Shown here: piece after piece, positions 1 to 11,489 of the stretch | How the letters are laid out: each line of letters begins with the position of its first letter | Numbering within the stretch: position 1 is the first letter of the stretch | NCBI RefSeq assembly: GCF_014647215.1 | Contig: NZ_BMOT01000002.1 | Location: 248,001 to 312,000 of the forward strand | Reading direction: 5' to 3' | Length of the DNA stretch: 64,000 nucleotides | Source of the DNA: Shewanella aestuarii | GTDB taxonomy: Bacteria; Pseudomonadota; Gammaproteobacteria; Enterobacterales; Shewanellaceae | Notes under the pieces: generated by a model | What the model was told of the DNA's origin: nothing | Databases searched by the model: none | What the model saw: only the letters and a program-made list of their open reading frames with translations | Position numbers and translations under genes: made by a program

Positions 1-352
1 TGCCCCAGTTTGGTACTTCACGCCGTTCTATGCAATTTTACGTGCAATTCCTGACAAACTATTAGGGGTTGTCGGCATGGGCTTGTCGATTGCGGTATTG
101 TTTATTCTACCTTGGCTTGATCGCTGTAAAGTGAAATCAATCCGCTACCGTGGTTTGATCCACAAGATAAACATTGCTCAATTTACTGTGTCGTTCATCG
201 TTTTAGGTTATTTAGGTGCGGTTCCAGCAACACCTACACTAACGATTGTTGCACGTATTTTCACTCTGACTTATTTTGGTTTCTTCGTCGCCCTTTGGGT
301 GTACAGTAAAAATGAGAAAACTAAGCCAGAGCCAACGAGGGTGACACACTAA
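1..352 (+). CDS. petB: Cytochrome b of the bc1 complex, C-terminal part (5' end outside window)
   Basis: This is the last ~116 codons of the cytochrome b subunit of ubiquinol-cytochrome c reductase; the reading frame is open from base 2, so the gene begins before the window. The first residues (PVWYFTPFYAILRAIPDKL) are the PEWYF-type motif of the quinol-oxidation pocket region. Hydrophobic segments follow, as expected for the last transmembrane helices of an inner-membrane subunit. The stop codon overlaps the petC start (TAATG), so the two subunits are translationally coupled. The family assignment is secure from the motif and from the adjacent cytochrome c1 gene. Confidence 0.95.
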   Translation, partial: APVWYFTPFYAILRAIPDKLLGVVGMGLSIAVLFILPWLDRCKVKSIRYRGLIHKINIAQFTVSFIVLGYLGAVPATPTLTIVARIFTLTYFGFFVALWVYSKNEKTKPEPTRVTH

Positions 353-1050
353 TGAAAAAGTTATTGATTGCATTAGTAACATTAGTGCCATCTCTTGCTA
401 TGGCAGCGGGTGGTCATAATGTTCATTTAGAAAGCGCTAACGTTGATTTACATGATACAGCTTCACTAGAGCGTGGTTTGGATATGTTCCAACACTATTG
501 TTCTGGTTGTCATAGCACTCAGTATCAACGTTATGAGCGTGTCGCAACGGATTTGAATATCTCTGCAGATGATATGCGTAATAAGTATATGTTCACCGGA
601 GCTAAAATCGGTGAGCTTATGGAAAACTCAATCCCTACAGCTGATGCTGCTAAATGGTTTGGTGCTGCGCCACCAGACTTAACTTTAGTTGCCCGTGTAC
701 GTGGTGCTGATTGGGTTTACTCATACTTAAAAGGCTTCTATGCAGACGAGTCTCGTCCATTTGGTGTGAATAATACCGTATTCCCATTAGTGGGTATGCC
801 TCATGTTTTACAAGGTCTTCAAGGACTTCCAGTAAAACAAGAAGACGGCACATTCGTGACCACTGGTGGTTCAATGACCGCTGAAGAGTATGACCAAGCG
901 ATGCGTGATTTGACCGGTTTCCTTGTATATTCAGGTGATCCAGTTAAGTTAGAGCGTGAAGCTTTAGGTTGGTGGGTACTCGGATTCCTGTTTATTTTCT
1001 TCATCATTGCTTACTTCTTGAAGAAAGAATACTGGAAAGATGTGCACTAG
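352..1050 (+). CDS. petC: Cytochrome c1 of the bc1 complex
   Basis: The 232-residue protein is the haem-c subunit that carries electrons from the Rieske centre to soluble cytochrome c. It has a Sec signal peptide (residues 1-19, MKKLLIALVTLVPSLAMAA), a single haem-attachment motif CSGCH at residues 50-54, the FPLVGMPHVL segment that should supply the axial methionine, and a C-terminal membrane anchor (about residues 206-224) followed by KKEYWKDVH. The start overlaps the petB stop. A strong terminator lies about 40 bp downstream. Length and domain order are normal for the family. Confidence 0.96.
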   Translation: MKKLLIALVTLVPSLAMAAGGHNVHLESANVDLHDTASLERGLDMFQHYCSGCHSTQYQRYERVATDLNISADDMRNKYMFTGAKIGELMENSIPTADAAKWFGAAPPDLTLVARVRGADWVYSYLKGFYADESRPFGVNNTVFPLVGMPHVLQGLQGLPVKQEDGTFVTTGGSMTAEEYDQAMRDLTGFLVYSGDPVKLEREALGWWVLGFLFIFFIIAYFLKKEYWKDVH

Positions 1051-1088
1051 CATCAAATAACGGGTAAAATGTATTATCCGCGTAATGT

Positions 1089-1128
1089 AAACGAGGGGCT
1101 TAGCCCCTCGTTTGTTTTGTTTTTTTAG
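1089..1128 (+). terminator. Rho-independent terminator after petC
   Basis: A perfect 9-bp stem ACGAGGGGC/GCCCCTCGT (1091-1099 and 1103-1111) with a TTA loop is followed by a T-rich run. It closes the petABC operon just before sspA, so sspA should have its own promoter or depend on readthrough. Confidence 0.9.
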
Positions 1129-1144
1129 ATTCTGGAGGGTATAA

Positions 1145-1774
1145 ATGGCTGTTGCTGCCAACAAACGCTCTATCATGACACTGTTTTCTGGTGCCGATGA
1201 TTTATATAGCCATCAAGTGCGTATCGTATTGGCTGAGAAAGGGGTTACCGTTGATGTTTTACAGGTAGACCCAAGTGAAATGCCAGAAGAACTACTTGAA
1301 GTAAATCCATATAACTCTGTGCCAACGTTAGTTGACCGTGAATTAGTGTTATATGAATCTCGTATCATTATGGAGTATTTGGACGAGCGCTTCCCGCACC
1401 CACCACTTATGCCTGTTTACCCTGTATCACGTGGCCAAAGCCGCTTAATGATGCATCGCATAGATACTGATTGGTATGCTCTTGTAGAACGTATTCGTAA
1501 AGGTGACAAAGCGGATGCAGCTCGTAAAGAGTTGACTGAAAGCTTAGTTGCTTTAGCACCCGTTTTTGCTGAGATGCCATACTTCATGAATGAAGAATTT
1601 GGTTTATCTGATTGCTATTTAGGCCCATTATTATGGCGTCTACCTGTATTAGGTATCAATTTAGATCCTCGTACAGCAAAAGAAATTAATGCTTACATGA
1701 CCCGTATTTTTGAACGTGAGTCATTTAAAGCATCGTTAACAGAGGCTGAGCGCGAAATGCGCATGGGCATGTAA
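1145..1774 (+). CDS. sspA: Stringent starvation protein A
   Basis: SspA is a glutathione-transferase-fold protein that binds RNA polymerase and supports stress and acid-tolerance gene expression in Enterobacteria. The 209 residues match the family length (about 212). The thioredoxin-like N-terminal half (FSGADDLYSHQVRIVLAEKG, then NPYNSVPTLVDR and ESRIIMEYLDERFP) and the all-helical C-terminal half are both present. A GGAGG ribosome site sits just before the ATG. sspB starts at the stop codon (TAATG overlap), the usual sspAB operon. The cysteine of catalytic GSTs is absent, as in other SspA proteins. Confidence 0.95.
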   Translation: MAVAANKRSIMTLFSGADDLYSHQVRIVLAEKGVTVDVLQVDPSEMPEELLEVNPYNSVPTLVDRELVLYESRIIMEYLDERFPHPPLMPVYPVSRGQSRLMMHRIDTDWYALVERIRKGDKADAARKELTESLVALAPVFAEMPYFMNEEFGLSDCYLGPLLWRLPVLGINLDPRTAKEINAYMTRIFERESFKASLTEAEREMRMGM

Positions 1775-2226
1775 TGAAAGCTATTACTCCTAACCGTCCT
1801 TATTTGTTGCGGGCTTATTATGAGTGGTTAATGGATAATCACTTTACGCCGCATGTTGTGGTTGATGCATTTGTAGAAGGTACTCAGGTACCTCAACAAT
1901 TTGTTAAAGATGGACAAATTGTTTTAAATATCAGCACAGGTGCTGTTATGGGTTTACAAATGAATAATGACGCTGTTGAGTTTAATGCTCGTTTTGGTGG
2001 AGTGCCACAGCAAGTTTACTTGCCTATGGCCTCAATCATTGCTATTTATGCTCGTGAAAATGGTGCCGGCACTGTGTTTGATATGGAAGATGCTTACATA
2101 GCTGATGATGAACCGAAAGAGACATCGCCAGGATTAGCTTCTGTTGATACTAAGGCTGCACAGCCGCAAGTAGCAAAAGATGACGAAAAGCCGAAACGTA
2201 AAAGCCACCTCACTGTTGTAAAGTAA
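1774..2226 (+). CDS. sspB: ClpXP protease specificity-enhancing factor SspB
   Basis: SspB tethers ssrA-tagged proteins to ClpX. The conserved substrate-binding domain (about residues 1-110) contains NRPYLLRAYYEW, NISTGAVMGL and the YARENGAGTVFD motif. An acidic flexible linker follows, and the C-terminus ends in a basic/hydrophobic tail (RKSHLTVVK) that matches the ClpX-docking peptide of E. coli SspB (RLRVVK-like). At 150 residues it has the normal family length. It is coupled to sspA by overlapping stop and start codons. Confidence 0.95.
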   Translation: MKAITPNRPYLLRAYYEWLMDNHFTPHVVVDAFVEGTQVPQQFVKDGQIVLNISTGAVMGLQMNNDAVEFNARFGGVPQQVYLPMASIIAIYARENGAGTVFDMEDAYIADDEPKETSPGLASVDTKAAQPQVAKDDEKPKRKSHLTVVK

Positions 2227-2245
2227 ACAACATAAGGTCTAATAG

Positions 2246-2272
2246 AAAACCAGCCTTAGTGCTGGTTTTTTT
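2246..2272 (+). terminator. Rho-independent terminator after sspB
   Basis: A stem AAAACCAGC/GCTGGTTTT (2246-2254, 2261-2269) with a six-base loop runs into a T tract, closing the sspAB transcript 33 bp before the next gene. Confidence 0.88.
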
Positions 2273-2304
2273 AATGGTAGTGACCCAACTAAGCCGGAAT
2301 TAGC

Positions 2305-2874
2305 ATGTTGCTGATGATAGATAATTACGACTCTTTTACCTTTAACTTAGTGCAGTATTTTCAAGCGCTAGGTGAAGAGATTGTGGTTAAACGTAATAAT
2401 GAAATTACAGTTGCTGACATAGATAAGTTATCCCCTTCGCACATTGTTATCTCTCCAGGGCCTTGCTCACCCAATGAAGCGGGTATTTCACTGGATGTGA
2501 TCCGCCAATATGCGGGAAAATTACCGATACTCGGTGTTTGTTTAGGGCATCAAGCTATAGCACAGGTTTTTGGTGCCAATGTCATTCGGGCAAAGCGGGT
2601 TATGCATGGTAAAACCAGCATCATAAGTCATACCGGCAAAGGGTTATTTCAAGGCTTAAATCAGCCGTTAACTGTTGCTCGCTATCATTCATTACTGGTT
2701 GATGCATTACCTGAAGGATTTGTGCTTGACGCTTGGTACGACGACCCAATTCATGGCCGTGAGATAATGGGCATGAGTCATCTTACGATGCCGCTTTACA
2801 GTGTTCAGTTTCATCCTGAAGCGATATTGACCGAGCAGGGTCATGAATTACTGGCTAATTTTTTACGTCAATGA
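2305..2874 (+). CDS. pabA: Glutamine amidotransferase of aminodeoxychorismate/anthranilate synthase (PabA type)
   Basis: This 189-residue class-I glutaminase releases ammonia for chorismate amination. It has the N-terminal [19 protein letters not shown] motif, the oxyanion segment [11 protein letters not shown], the nucleophile-elbow [15 protein letters not shown] (Cys) and the HPE of the catalytic triad ([14 protein letters not shown]). TrpG and PabA are hard to separate by sequence. No trpE or other trp gene is adjacent, and stand-alone proteins of this length next to argD in Shewanella are usually PabA, so folate synthesis is the likelier role. The start lacks a strong ribosome site but fits the conserved N-terminus exactly. 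Confidence 0.88.
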   Translation: MLLMIDNYDSFTFNLVQYFQALGEEIVVKRNNEITVADIDKLSPSHIVISPGPCSPNEAGISLDVIRQYAGKLPILGVCLGHQAIAQVFGANVIRAKRVMHGKTSIISHTGKGLFQGLNQPLTVARYHSLLVDALPEGFVLDAWYDDPIHGREIMGMSHLTMPLYSVQFHPEAILTEQGHELLANFLRQ

Positions 2875-3009
2875 TCTAAAAGTAAATTAATAATTCGATT
2901 TACAAAGTCATTCTGTTACAACTTTCCGCATAATTCAGCGCGAAACCTTGTATGCAATTGTGCTATAAAGTACCCCTAAAATAATAACATCTTCATTATA
3001 GGGATAATT

Positions 3010-5517
3010 ATGTCTGGTTTTGCGATTACTTCGCCTTTCATTCGTCGTTTTGCTTTTAGTGCCTTAACGCTTGCGCTTGTTAGCGGCTGCAGTGCTACAG
3101 CACAAGCCCCTGCTCAAACCAATACCCTGAGCAATAACGTATCCGTTCAAGTTCCCTTAGCGCAGCCTCCAAAAGCGCAGCAGCCATTAACCTTAAACCA
3201 AATTATGGCTAACCCAGATTGGATGGGGATTTTTGCTCAAGGCGCTTATTGGTCAGACGATAGCCAGTCAATTTATTTTAAACGTCAAGCTCATCAAGCG
3301 CCTGTAGCGGATTATTACCTACAAGGCATTGAGCAAAATTCGGCCAGTAAACTTAATTTAGATCAATTGCACTTAGCCGATCAAAAAAACGCGGTACTTA
3401 ATTTAGCGGGCACGAAAAAAGCTTACCTTTACCAAGGTAATCTTTTTGTTAAAGATTTAGTTAATGGTGAAATTAACCAAATTACTAAACAAAATGCTGC
3501 CATCAGCGGTGTGCGATTTCTTTCTAATGGTGATTTAGCTTATTGGCAGGGAAATAACATTTTCCGTTTACATCAGTCATCAGGCTTGATTGAACAGATT
3601 GCTAATATCCAAATGGCAAATGAACCTAAATCAATCCAAGATCCAAGTTCTTATATTGCTAAGCAGCAACATCGTTTAATCGAATATGTTGCACTGCAGC
3701 ATAATAACGCCAAAGCACAACAGCAATATCAGCAGCAGTTAGCTGAGGTTGACCCTAGCTTTGCAGCCAAGACCTGGTATTTAGGTGATGCAGAAGTGGT
3801 CTCTGATATTAGTTTGTCAGCAGATGGACGCTATGCCTTACTCGCATTAACCGATAAAAATTATACCTGGCGCGCTGAACACGACATTATGCCAAACTAT
3901 CTTGGACAAGATGGCTATGTTGACGCTGTGCCAGCTAGAGCTCGAGTGGCAGAGGATAAGTTTCCTGGCCAGCGTTTAGTGGTGCTAGATTTAACTGAAC
4001 ATGTGAAAAAAGACATTACCATTGAAGGGTTAACAGGGTTCGATGAAGATGTACTCGCTGACGTAAAACAAGAAAATGCGGCTGCAAAAGGTGAGACATA
4101 TGAAAGCAAGAAATCACCTCGTTTAATTCAATTGATGCAAGATTGGGAGTGGAGCCAAAGCGCGATTCAATGGCACCCTACTGAAAATAAACTGCTTGTT
4201 ATGATTGAAGCCGTAGACAACAAAGATCGCTGGATAGCGTCTGTTGATCTAGATAAAGGTTCCTTAACGACAGAGCATCGTTTACATGATGATGCATGGG
4301 TTAACTATAATTTTAATCAATATGGTTGGTTGCCTAACTCTGACAGCTTCTATTTTTTATCAGAAGAAACGGGTTATTCACACTTATATGTAAAAGAAGT
4401 CGGCAAAAAAGCACGGGCACTTACTCAAGGTCAGTTTGTGGTTGATGATGTGACATTATCACCTGATGCTAAGCATATTGTGTATCGCGCGAATGCCGAC
4501 CATCCTGGTAGCTATAACGTTTACCGTGTGGAAATAGCATCGGGAAAAATGGAGCAGCTGACAAACTGGTTTGGTACTTTATCGTATGTATTAAGCCCGG
4601 ATGGACAATCTTTATTGCTTGATGCCTCTTCACTGATTAAACCTAATGAATTGTATATTCAACCTATTGGTGGAAAACTCTCTCAATTAACCGATTACAC
4701 CAGTGATGCATTCAAAGAATATGCATGGCAAGCCCCTAAAGTTGTCGCTGTGCCTTCTAATCATGGTGCGGGTGACGTTTACGCCAGAGTTTATTTACCA
4801 GAGGGCTTTGAAGCGCAAGGCGCTGATAAATACCCCGCAGTGATTTTTAACCATGGCGCGGGTTATCTGCAAAATGCCCATTACGGCTTTTCAGGTTACT
4901 TCCGTGAATTTATGTTCCACAACATGTTAGCGCAACAGGGCTATGTAGTGATGGATATGGATTTCCGCGGTTCAAAAGGTTATGGGCGCGATTGGCGAAC
5001 TGCTGTTTACCGTAATATGGGCACACCTGAAGTTGAAGACTTAAAAGATGGTGTGTCTTGGATGGCAAATAACGCCAATGTAGATACCGCTAAAGTGGGT
5101 ACTTATGGTGGTTCGTACGGTGGTTTCTTAACCTTTATGGCATTATTCAATGAACCTGAGTTATTTCAAGCTGGAGCGGCGTTGCGTCCTGTAACTGATT
5201 GGGCACATTATAATGCGCCTTATACCTCTAATATCCTTAATACACCGGATATCGACCCTATTGCCTATGAGCGTAGTTCACCGATTGAACATGCTGATGG
5301 ATTGCAAAAACCGTTATTAATTATGACAGGGGTATTAGATGATAACGTTTTCTTCCAAGATAGCGTGCGTTTGGTGCAACGTTTAATCGAACTGGAAAAG
5401 CCGATGTTTGAAACGTCAATTTATCCTGTAGAGCCGCACGGCTTTAAACAGCCCTCAAGCTGGTTAGATGAATATCGTCGAATTTATAAGCTATTTGAGC
5501 AAGAGTTAAAAAAATAA
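3010..5517 (+). CDS. Exported S9-family (prolyl oligopeptidase/DPP-IV-like) serine peptidase
   Basis: The 835-residue protein has an N-terminal signal with a lipobox-like LVSGC (about residues 23-27), so it is probably a membrane-anchored lipoprotein of the periplasm. A long beta-propeller region (about 60-540) precedes an alpha/beta-hydrolase domain. The catalytic residues are visible in order: Ser in GTYGGSYGGF, Asp in GVLDDNVFFQDS and His in VEPHGFKQPSS. The FRGSKGYGRDWR motif is typical of S9 enzymes. It should cleave short peptides, probably after proline or alanine, but substrate preference cannot be read from sequence. It is monocistronic, with a 135-bp upstream gap and its own terminator. 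Confidence 0.9.
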   Translation: MSGFAITSPFIRRFAFSALTLALVSGCSATAQAPAQTNTLSNNVSVQVPLAQPPKAQQPLTLNQIMANPDWMGIFAQGAYWSDDSQSIYFKRQAHQAPVADYYLQGIEQNSASKLNLDQLHLADQKNAVLNLAGTKKAYLYQGNLFVKDLVNGEINQITKQNAAISGVRFLSNGDLAYWQGNNIFRLHQSSGLIEQIANIQMANEPKSIQDPSSYIAKQQHRLIEYVALQHNNAKAQQQYQQQLAEVDPSFAAKTWYLGDAEVVSDISLSADGRYALLALTDKNYTWRAEHDIMPNYLGQDGYVDAVPARARVAEDKFPGQRLVVLDLTEHVKKDITIEGLTGFDEDVLADVKQENAAAKGETYESKKSPRLIQLMQDWEWSQSAIQWHPTENKLLVMIEAVDNKDRWIASVDLDKGSLTTEHRLHDDAWVNYNFNQYGWLPNSDSFYFLSEETGYSHLYVKEVGKKARALTQGQFVVDDVTLSPDAKHIVYRANADHPGSYNVYRVEIASGKMEQLTNWFGTLSYVLSPDGQSLLLDASSLIKPNELYIQPIGGKLSQLTDYTSDAFKEYAWQAPKVVAVPSNHGAGDVYARVYLPEGFEAQGADKYPAVIFNHGAGYLQNAHYGFSGYFREFMFHNMLAQQGYVVMDMDFRGSKGYGRDWRTAVYRNMGTPEVEDLKDGVSWMANNANVDTAKVGTYGGSYGGFLTFMALFNEPELFQAGAALRPVTDWAHYNAPYTSNILNTPDIDPIAYERSSPIEHADGLQKPLLIMTGVLDDNVFFQDSVRLVQRLIELEKPMFETSIYPVEPHGFKQPSSWLDEYRRIYKLFEQELKK

Positions 5518-5532
5518 ACCTTTGTTAGATCA

Positions 5533-5567
5533 ATTAAGGCTTCCTTTAGGAAGCCTTAATTTTTATT
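5533..5567 (+). terminator. Rho-independent terminator after the S9 peptidase
   Basis: A 12-bp perfect stem ATTAAGGCTTCC/GGAAGCCTTAAT (5533-5544, 5549-5560) with a TTTA loop is followed by TTTTTATT. Confidence 0.92.
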
Positions 5568-5601
5568 ATGTTAACTATGATTACAGATAAGGTTTAATTG
5601 C

Positions 5602-6744
5602 GTGGCAGTATCGATAGCAGGTGGAGTTCGTCCAGGTAAGTTGATTGAAATTGAGCGACGTTTATATCAACATCTTATTGTCGGTAAGCACAAGGCTGCG
5701 GCTATGGAGGATGATGTCAACGACAAACTTGAAGCCGATGCCAATAAACTGGATATTGAACGTCAAGCGATCACACTTAGATTAGAAAAGCAGGCTAAAG
5801 CTCAGGCTATTTATAAGGCCATTTCCCAGCAATTAACCGAAACTGTTAATAATAGTATTGAACATAAATTGGCTTCGACAGAATTGTTATTAAGCCATTC
5901 AGGTGTACTAGAAGGGCAAATTTTACTCCTTGATCTATTGCTTGAAAAAGACCCCAATTTTGGCCGAATAAGACCAATCATTTCAAGCATATCTTGGCTT
6001 TCACGAGATTTAATCACCCTGATTAACAGTCCTGCGTCTAAGCATCGTCGCCCTAAAACCTCCGATGTTCAAGTTACTGATATTAAGTTAATTTTAAATT
6101 ATATTGGTCTTGAGAATCTGCGTTTATTAATTCCTTATTTTTGTATTCGCCATTGGCTTCCTAGCGGCCATGCAAATTTGCTTTGGACCACCCGCAAATT
6201 ATGGCGCTATAGCATGATTACCGCGATTGCTGCTCAAGCCTTAGCGCAATTGCACAATCGTCCAACTCACGTCAGTTATACCTGTGCCTTGCTGTACCAG
6301 TTAGGCACCTCAGTCATTCTGAGCAGCAGTGCTAAAGTGTTTGAAAAGCATTGGGGTACTTGGTTGCGAGAAGCCAGCCAAAGCCGCGATAAAGAGGTTT
6401 ATGATGCAGTTATGGCGACAGAGTTTCCTGCTGAACAAGTCTTTAATCATGTGATGGAGCATGGGCATCATTTAAATTGGCAATTACTTGAGCAACTAGA
6501 ATTTAGCGACAGTGCGATTACAAAAGTATTAAAAGAGTTAGACCAAGATTACCATTTTAGCGATTTATCAATTGATGCAGCCATCGTCGCTAAAGCCAGC
6601 TGTTTTGCAAAAATCATATTATTAGAAGAATATCAGTTGCTCGAGCCGCAAGAGCGAAAAATTTTGCTGGATTATTATGAGTTCACCCCCCAAGAAGTGA
6701 TTCGACTCAAAGCACAGAATTATCGAAAACTCGATTTAACTTAA
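5602..6744 (+). CDS. HDOD-domain signalling protein
   Basis: The 380-residue cytoplasmic protein has a charged helical N-terminal part (about 1-110) and an HDOD-type all-helical region (about 110-320; segments such as ILLLDLLLEKDPNFGRIRPII and CALLYQLGTSVILSSSAK). HDOD proteins are non-catalytic relatives of HD phosphohydrolases and usually act in signalling or cyclic-di-GMP-related regulation. The start is GTG with AAGG eight bases upstream. No partner gene is adjacent: a terminator precedes it and a 760-bp non-coding stretch follows. The exact role is unknown. Confidence 0.75.
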   Translation: MAVSIAGGVRPGKLIEIERRLYQHLIVGKHKAAAMEDDVNDKLEADANKLDIERQAITLRLEKQAKAQAIYKAISQQLTETVNNSIEHKLASTELLLSHSGVLEGQILLLDLLLEKDPNFGRIRPIISSISWLSRDLITLINSPASKHRRPKTSDVQVTDIKLILNYIGLENLRLLIPYFCIRHWLPSGHANLLWTTRKLWRYSMITAIAAQALAQLHNRPTHVSYTCALLYQLGTSVILSSSAKVFEKHWGTWLREASQSRDKEVYDAVMATEFPAEQVFNHVMEHGHHLNWQLLEQLEFSDSAITKVLKELDQDYHFSDLSIDAAIVAKASCFAKIILLEEYQLLEPQERKILLDYYEFTPQEVIRLKAQNYRKLDLT

Positions 6745-7504
6745 CGAAATGTTTCAAGGTTATTTTTTCGGCGAATTGTTGAACAATAAAATGTATACAC
6801 CAAAATCAAACGGCTGCTTATTTTTTAGCTGTGGTGTTTTGCTTGGTTTTTCCTATGCCCATTGAGTAACTATCCTCAGAACGGGATAATTAAGGCGTAT
6901 CAAACTGCTCTTTGCACTGCTAACTCTGTTGCATTTATTTGTAATAGGCATGCCATTAACGGGTGAATCCACATTGTTATCAGCACAAGGTTCAACTTTG
7001 ACTGTAAACAATTAAATATGAGTGCTTAAAATCGCGTTTATTGTTTATTAACCCGAATAGAGGTTAACTTAAATGTGCGATTCAAATGCTAAATTGCTGA
7101 GATTTTTGTTTATCCATTTAATTGCTTCTGTCTAATGGAGGTGAACTAAAGATAAGCAGGGACATGTAGATTATTCAGTAGTGCATATAACTATGTTAAT
7201 TTTGTGTAATTATTCATTTTCTATGAATTGCCACTCATTTAACGATCAAATAACTTTTTTTATGACTATTTATGCTGAATAGCCCCAGTTAAAGCGCTTT
7301 AATCGGCCCTTTTTATCAATCTTTATTCAGTTATAGCGCTGCCTTAACAGAAGTTAATTGGCGATTACTGGTATTTTGATCACATTTTCGCTAATAATGG
7401 TTAATAAGTTATACAAGCATTCGTCGTTACCCGATTAAATAACAATGAAAACGACGATATTTAGCGGCTTTGCAGCCGTTTACAAAAACAAAGGATGAAA
7501 TTGA
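6745..7504. other. Long non-coding stretch upstream of argD
   Basis: The 760 bp hold no convincing gene. Two things stand out. First, a paired ArgR operator at 7201-7239 implies that the argD promoter lies around there, leaving a leader of roughly 260 nt. Second, positions 6890-7015 are open for 41 codons and encode a signal-peptide-like stretch (KLLFALLTLLHLFVIG), but no ATG, GTG or TTG starts it, so it looks like a gene remnant. The rest is AT-rich sequence without recognisable structure. Confidence 0.6.
7201..7239 (+). promoter_or_regulatory. Paired ArgR operator (two ARG boxes)
   Basis: Box 1 (7201-7218, TTTGTGTAATTATTCATT) matches the 18-bp E. coli ARG-box palindrome AATGAATAATTATTCATT at 14 positions. 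Box 2 (7222-7239, TATGAATTGCCACTCATT) matches at about 12. They are separated by exactly 3 bp, the spacing that lets one ArgR hexamer bind both boxes. The operator lies 266 bp upstream of argD, consistent with arginine-responsive control. The promoter elements themselves were not assigned with confidence. Confidence 0.72.
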
Positions 7505-8722
<1,218 letters not shown>

Positions 8723-8727
8723 TACAT

Positions 8728-8757
8728 AAAGAGCGCATTGACTTGCGCTCTTTTTGT
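8728..8757 (+). terminator. Terminator between argD and astA
   Basis: Stem AAAGAGCGCA/TGCGCTCTTT (8728-8737, 8744-8753) with loop TTGACT, continuing into a T-rich run. It splits the biosynthetic gene from the catabolic genes transcriptionally, or allows only partial readthrough. Confidence 0.88.
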
Positions 8758-8832
8758 TTGGGTCAGTGTTAGATAAAGGCGTTTTCCATTGTTGTTAACG
8801 CCTTACTTGTCTAACACCATGAGGAGATTTAG

Positions 8833-9852
8833 ATGTTAATCATACGTCCAATCTGTGCCAGTGATTATGAAGCGCTTTACGGCATTGCCGTCGAGTCTGG
8901 CCATGGATTCACTTCTTTACCAGTAAATGAAGATTTGCTGCGTTCAAAGATTGCGAGGGCTGAAGCATCTTTTACTAAAGACGTTAATAAGCCGTTCGAT
9001 GAAGGCTATTTAATGGTCCTTGAAGATACCACCACAAAGCAAGTGGTTGGAACTTGTGGTATTGAAGCCGCAGTTGGGATGGAAGACGCGTTTTACCATT
9101 ACCGTTTAGGAACAGAAGTTTACCATTCAAAGCAAATTGCCGTTCGCAATGAAGTTGAAACACTCACCCTATGCCACGATTACACCGGGGCTGCTGAGTT
9201 ATGTACTTTATTCTTAAAAGATGCCTATCGTAAGGGGAATAACGGTCGCATGTTATCCCGTTCTCGCTTTTTGTTTCTGGCTCAACATCAGCATCGTTTT
9301 GGCGAAACTGTCATTGCAGAAATGCGTGGTGTAAGCGATGCGAAAGGTGACTCTCCTTTTTATGAGTGGTTACAAAAGCATTTTCTTGGTATTGATTTTG
9401 TTGAAGCTGATTACCTATCAGGTTTAGGTAAAAAAGCGTTTATGGCCGAAATGATGCCTCGCAGTCCTGTTTATGTGTGTATGTTACCTAAAAAAGCACA
9501 AAACGTGATTGGTGAAGTACACACCAATACCAAACCAGCATTGCGTCTATTGCAAGCTGAAGGTTTCAAGTTTAGAAATTATGTCGATATTTTTGATGGT
9601 GGCCCAACGGTTGAATGTGGTTTAACGGATATAAAATCTGTTAAACGCAGTCGTTTATTAACCGTTGAAATTGGCAAGATGCCTCATACCGACACCCAAT
9701 TCATTATTTCAAATACCAAGCTGGCAGATTATCGCGCAACTGCGGCAAAGCTTAGTGTATCTGATGAACATGACAATGTTGTCCTATCACCAGAACTAGC
9801 TCAGGGCTTAATGGTTGAAAATGGGCAACAAGTTCGTGTGCTTTCATTGTAG
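8833..9852 (+). CDS. astA: Arginine N-succinyltransferase
   Basis: AstA performs the first step of the arginine succinyltransferase (AST) pathway, transferring succinyl from succinyl-CoA to arginine. The 339 residues match the family length (about 340). The N-terminal MLIIRPICASDYEALYGIA is the GNAT-like start typical of AstA, and conserved segments include GTCGIEAAVG, PFYEWLQKHFLGIDF and EMMPRSPVYVCMLP. A GAGGAG ribosome site precedes the ATG. It lies 9 bp upstream of astD, so the two are co-transcribed. Confidence 0.95.
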   Translation: MLIIRPICASDYEALYGIAVESGHGFTSLPVNEDLLRSKIARAEASFTKDVNKPFDEGYLMVLEDTTTKQVVGTCGIEAAVGMEDAFYHYRLGTEVYHSKQIAVRNEVETLTLCHDYTGAAELCTLFLKDAYRKGNNGRMLSRSRFLFLAQHQHRFGETVIAEMRGVSDAKGDSPFYEWLQKHFLGIDFVEADYLSGLGKKAFMAEMMPRSPVYVCMLPKKAQNVIGEVHTNTKPALRLLQAEGFKFRNYVDIFDGGPTVECGLTDIKSVKRSRLLTVEIGKMPHTDTQFIISNTKLADYRATAAKLSVSDEHDNVVLSPELAQGLMVENGQQVRVLSL

Positions 9853-11322
<1,470 letters not shown>

Positions 11323-11392
11323 CTGCATTTAGCCTAACTAACCTTCACTCGGGTTAAGAGCTGAGGTTAACTATTAGGCGCAGTTGTTGATG

Positions 11393-11427
11393 CGCGTTAA
11401 GTTAGTCCTTAACGCGTGTTTAAATTT
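11393..11427 (+). terminator. Hairpin downstream of astD, possible terminator
   Basis: A perfect 9-bp stem CGCGTTAAG/CTTAACGCG (11393-11401, 11408-11416) with a six-base loop is followed by TGTTTAAATTT. The T run is broken, so termination may be inefficient and the next gene might be partly co-transcribed. Confidence 0.55.
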
Positions 11428-11489
11428 GAAACATCAGATTGCGATTACCCCGAATTTAATTTTAATCTTTATTTTAGAAGGATTTAACC

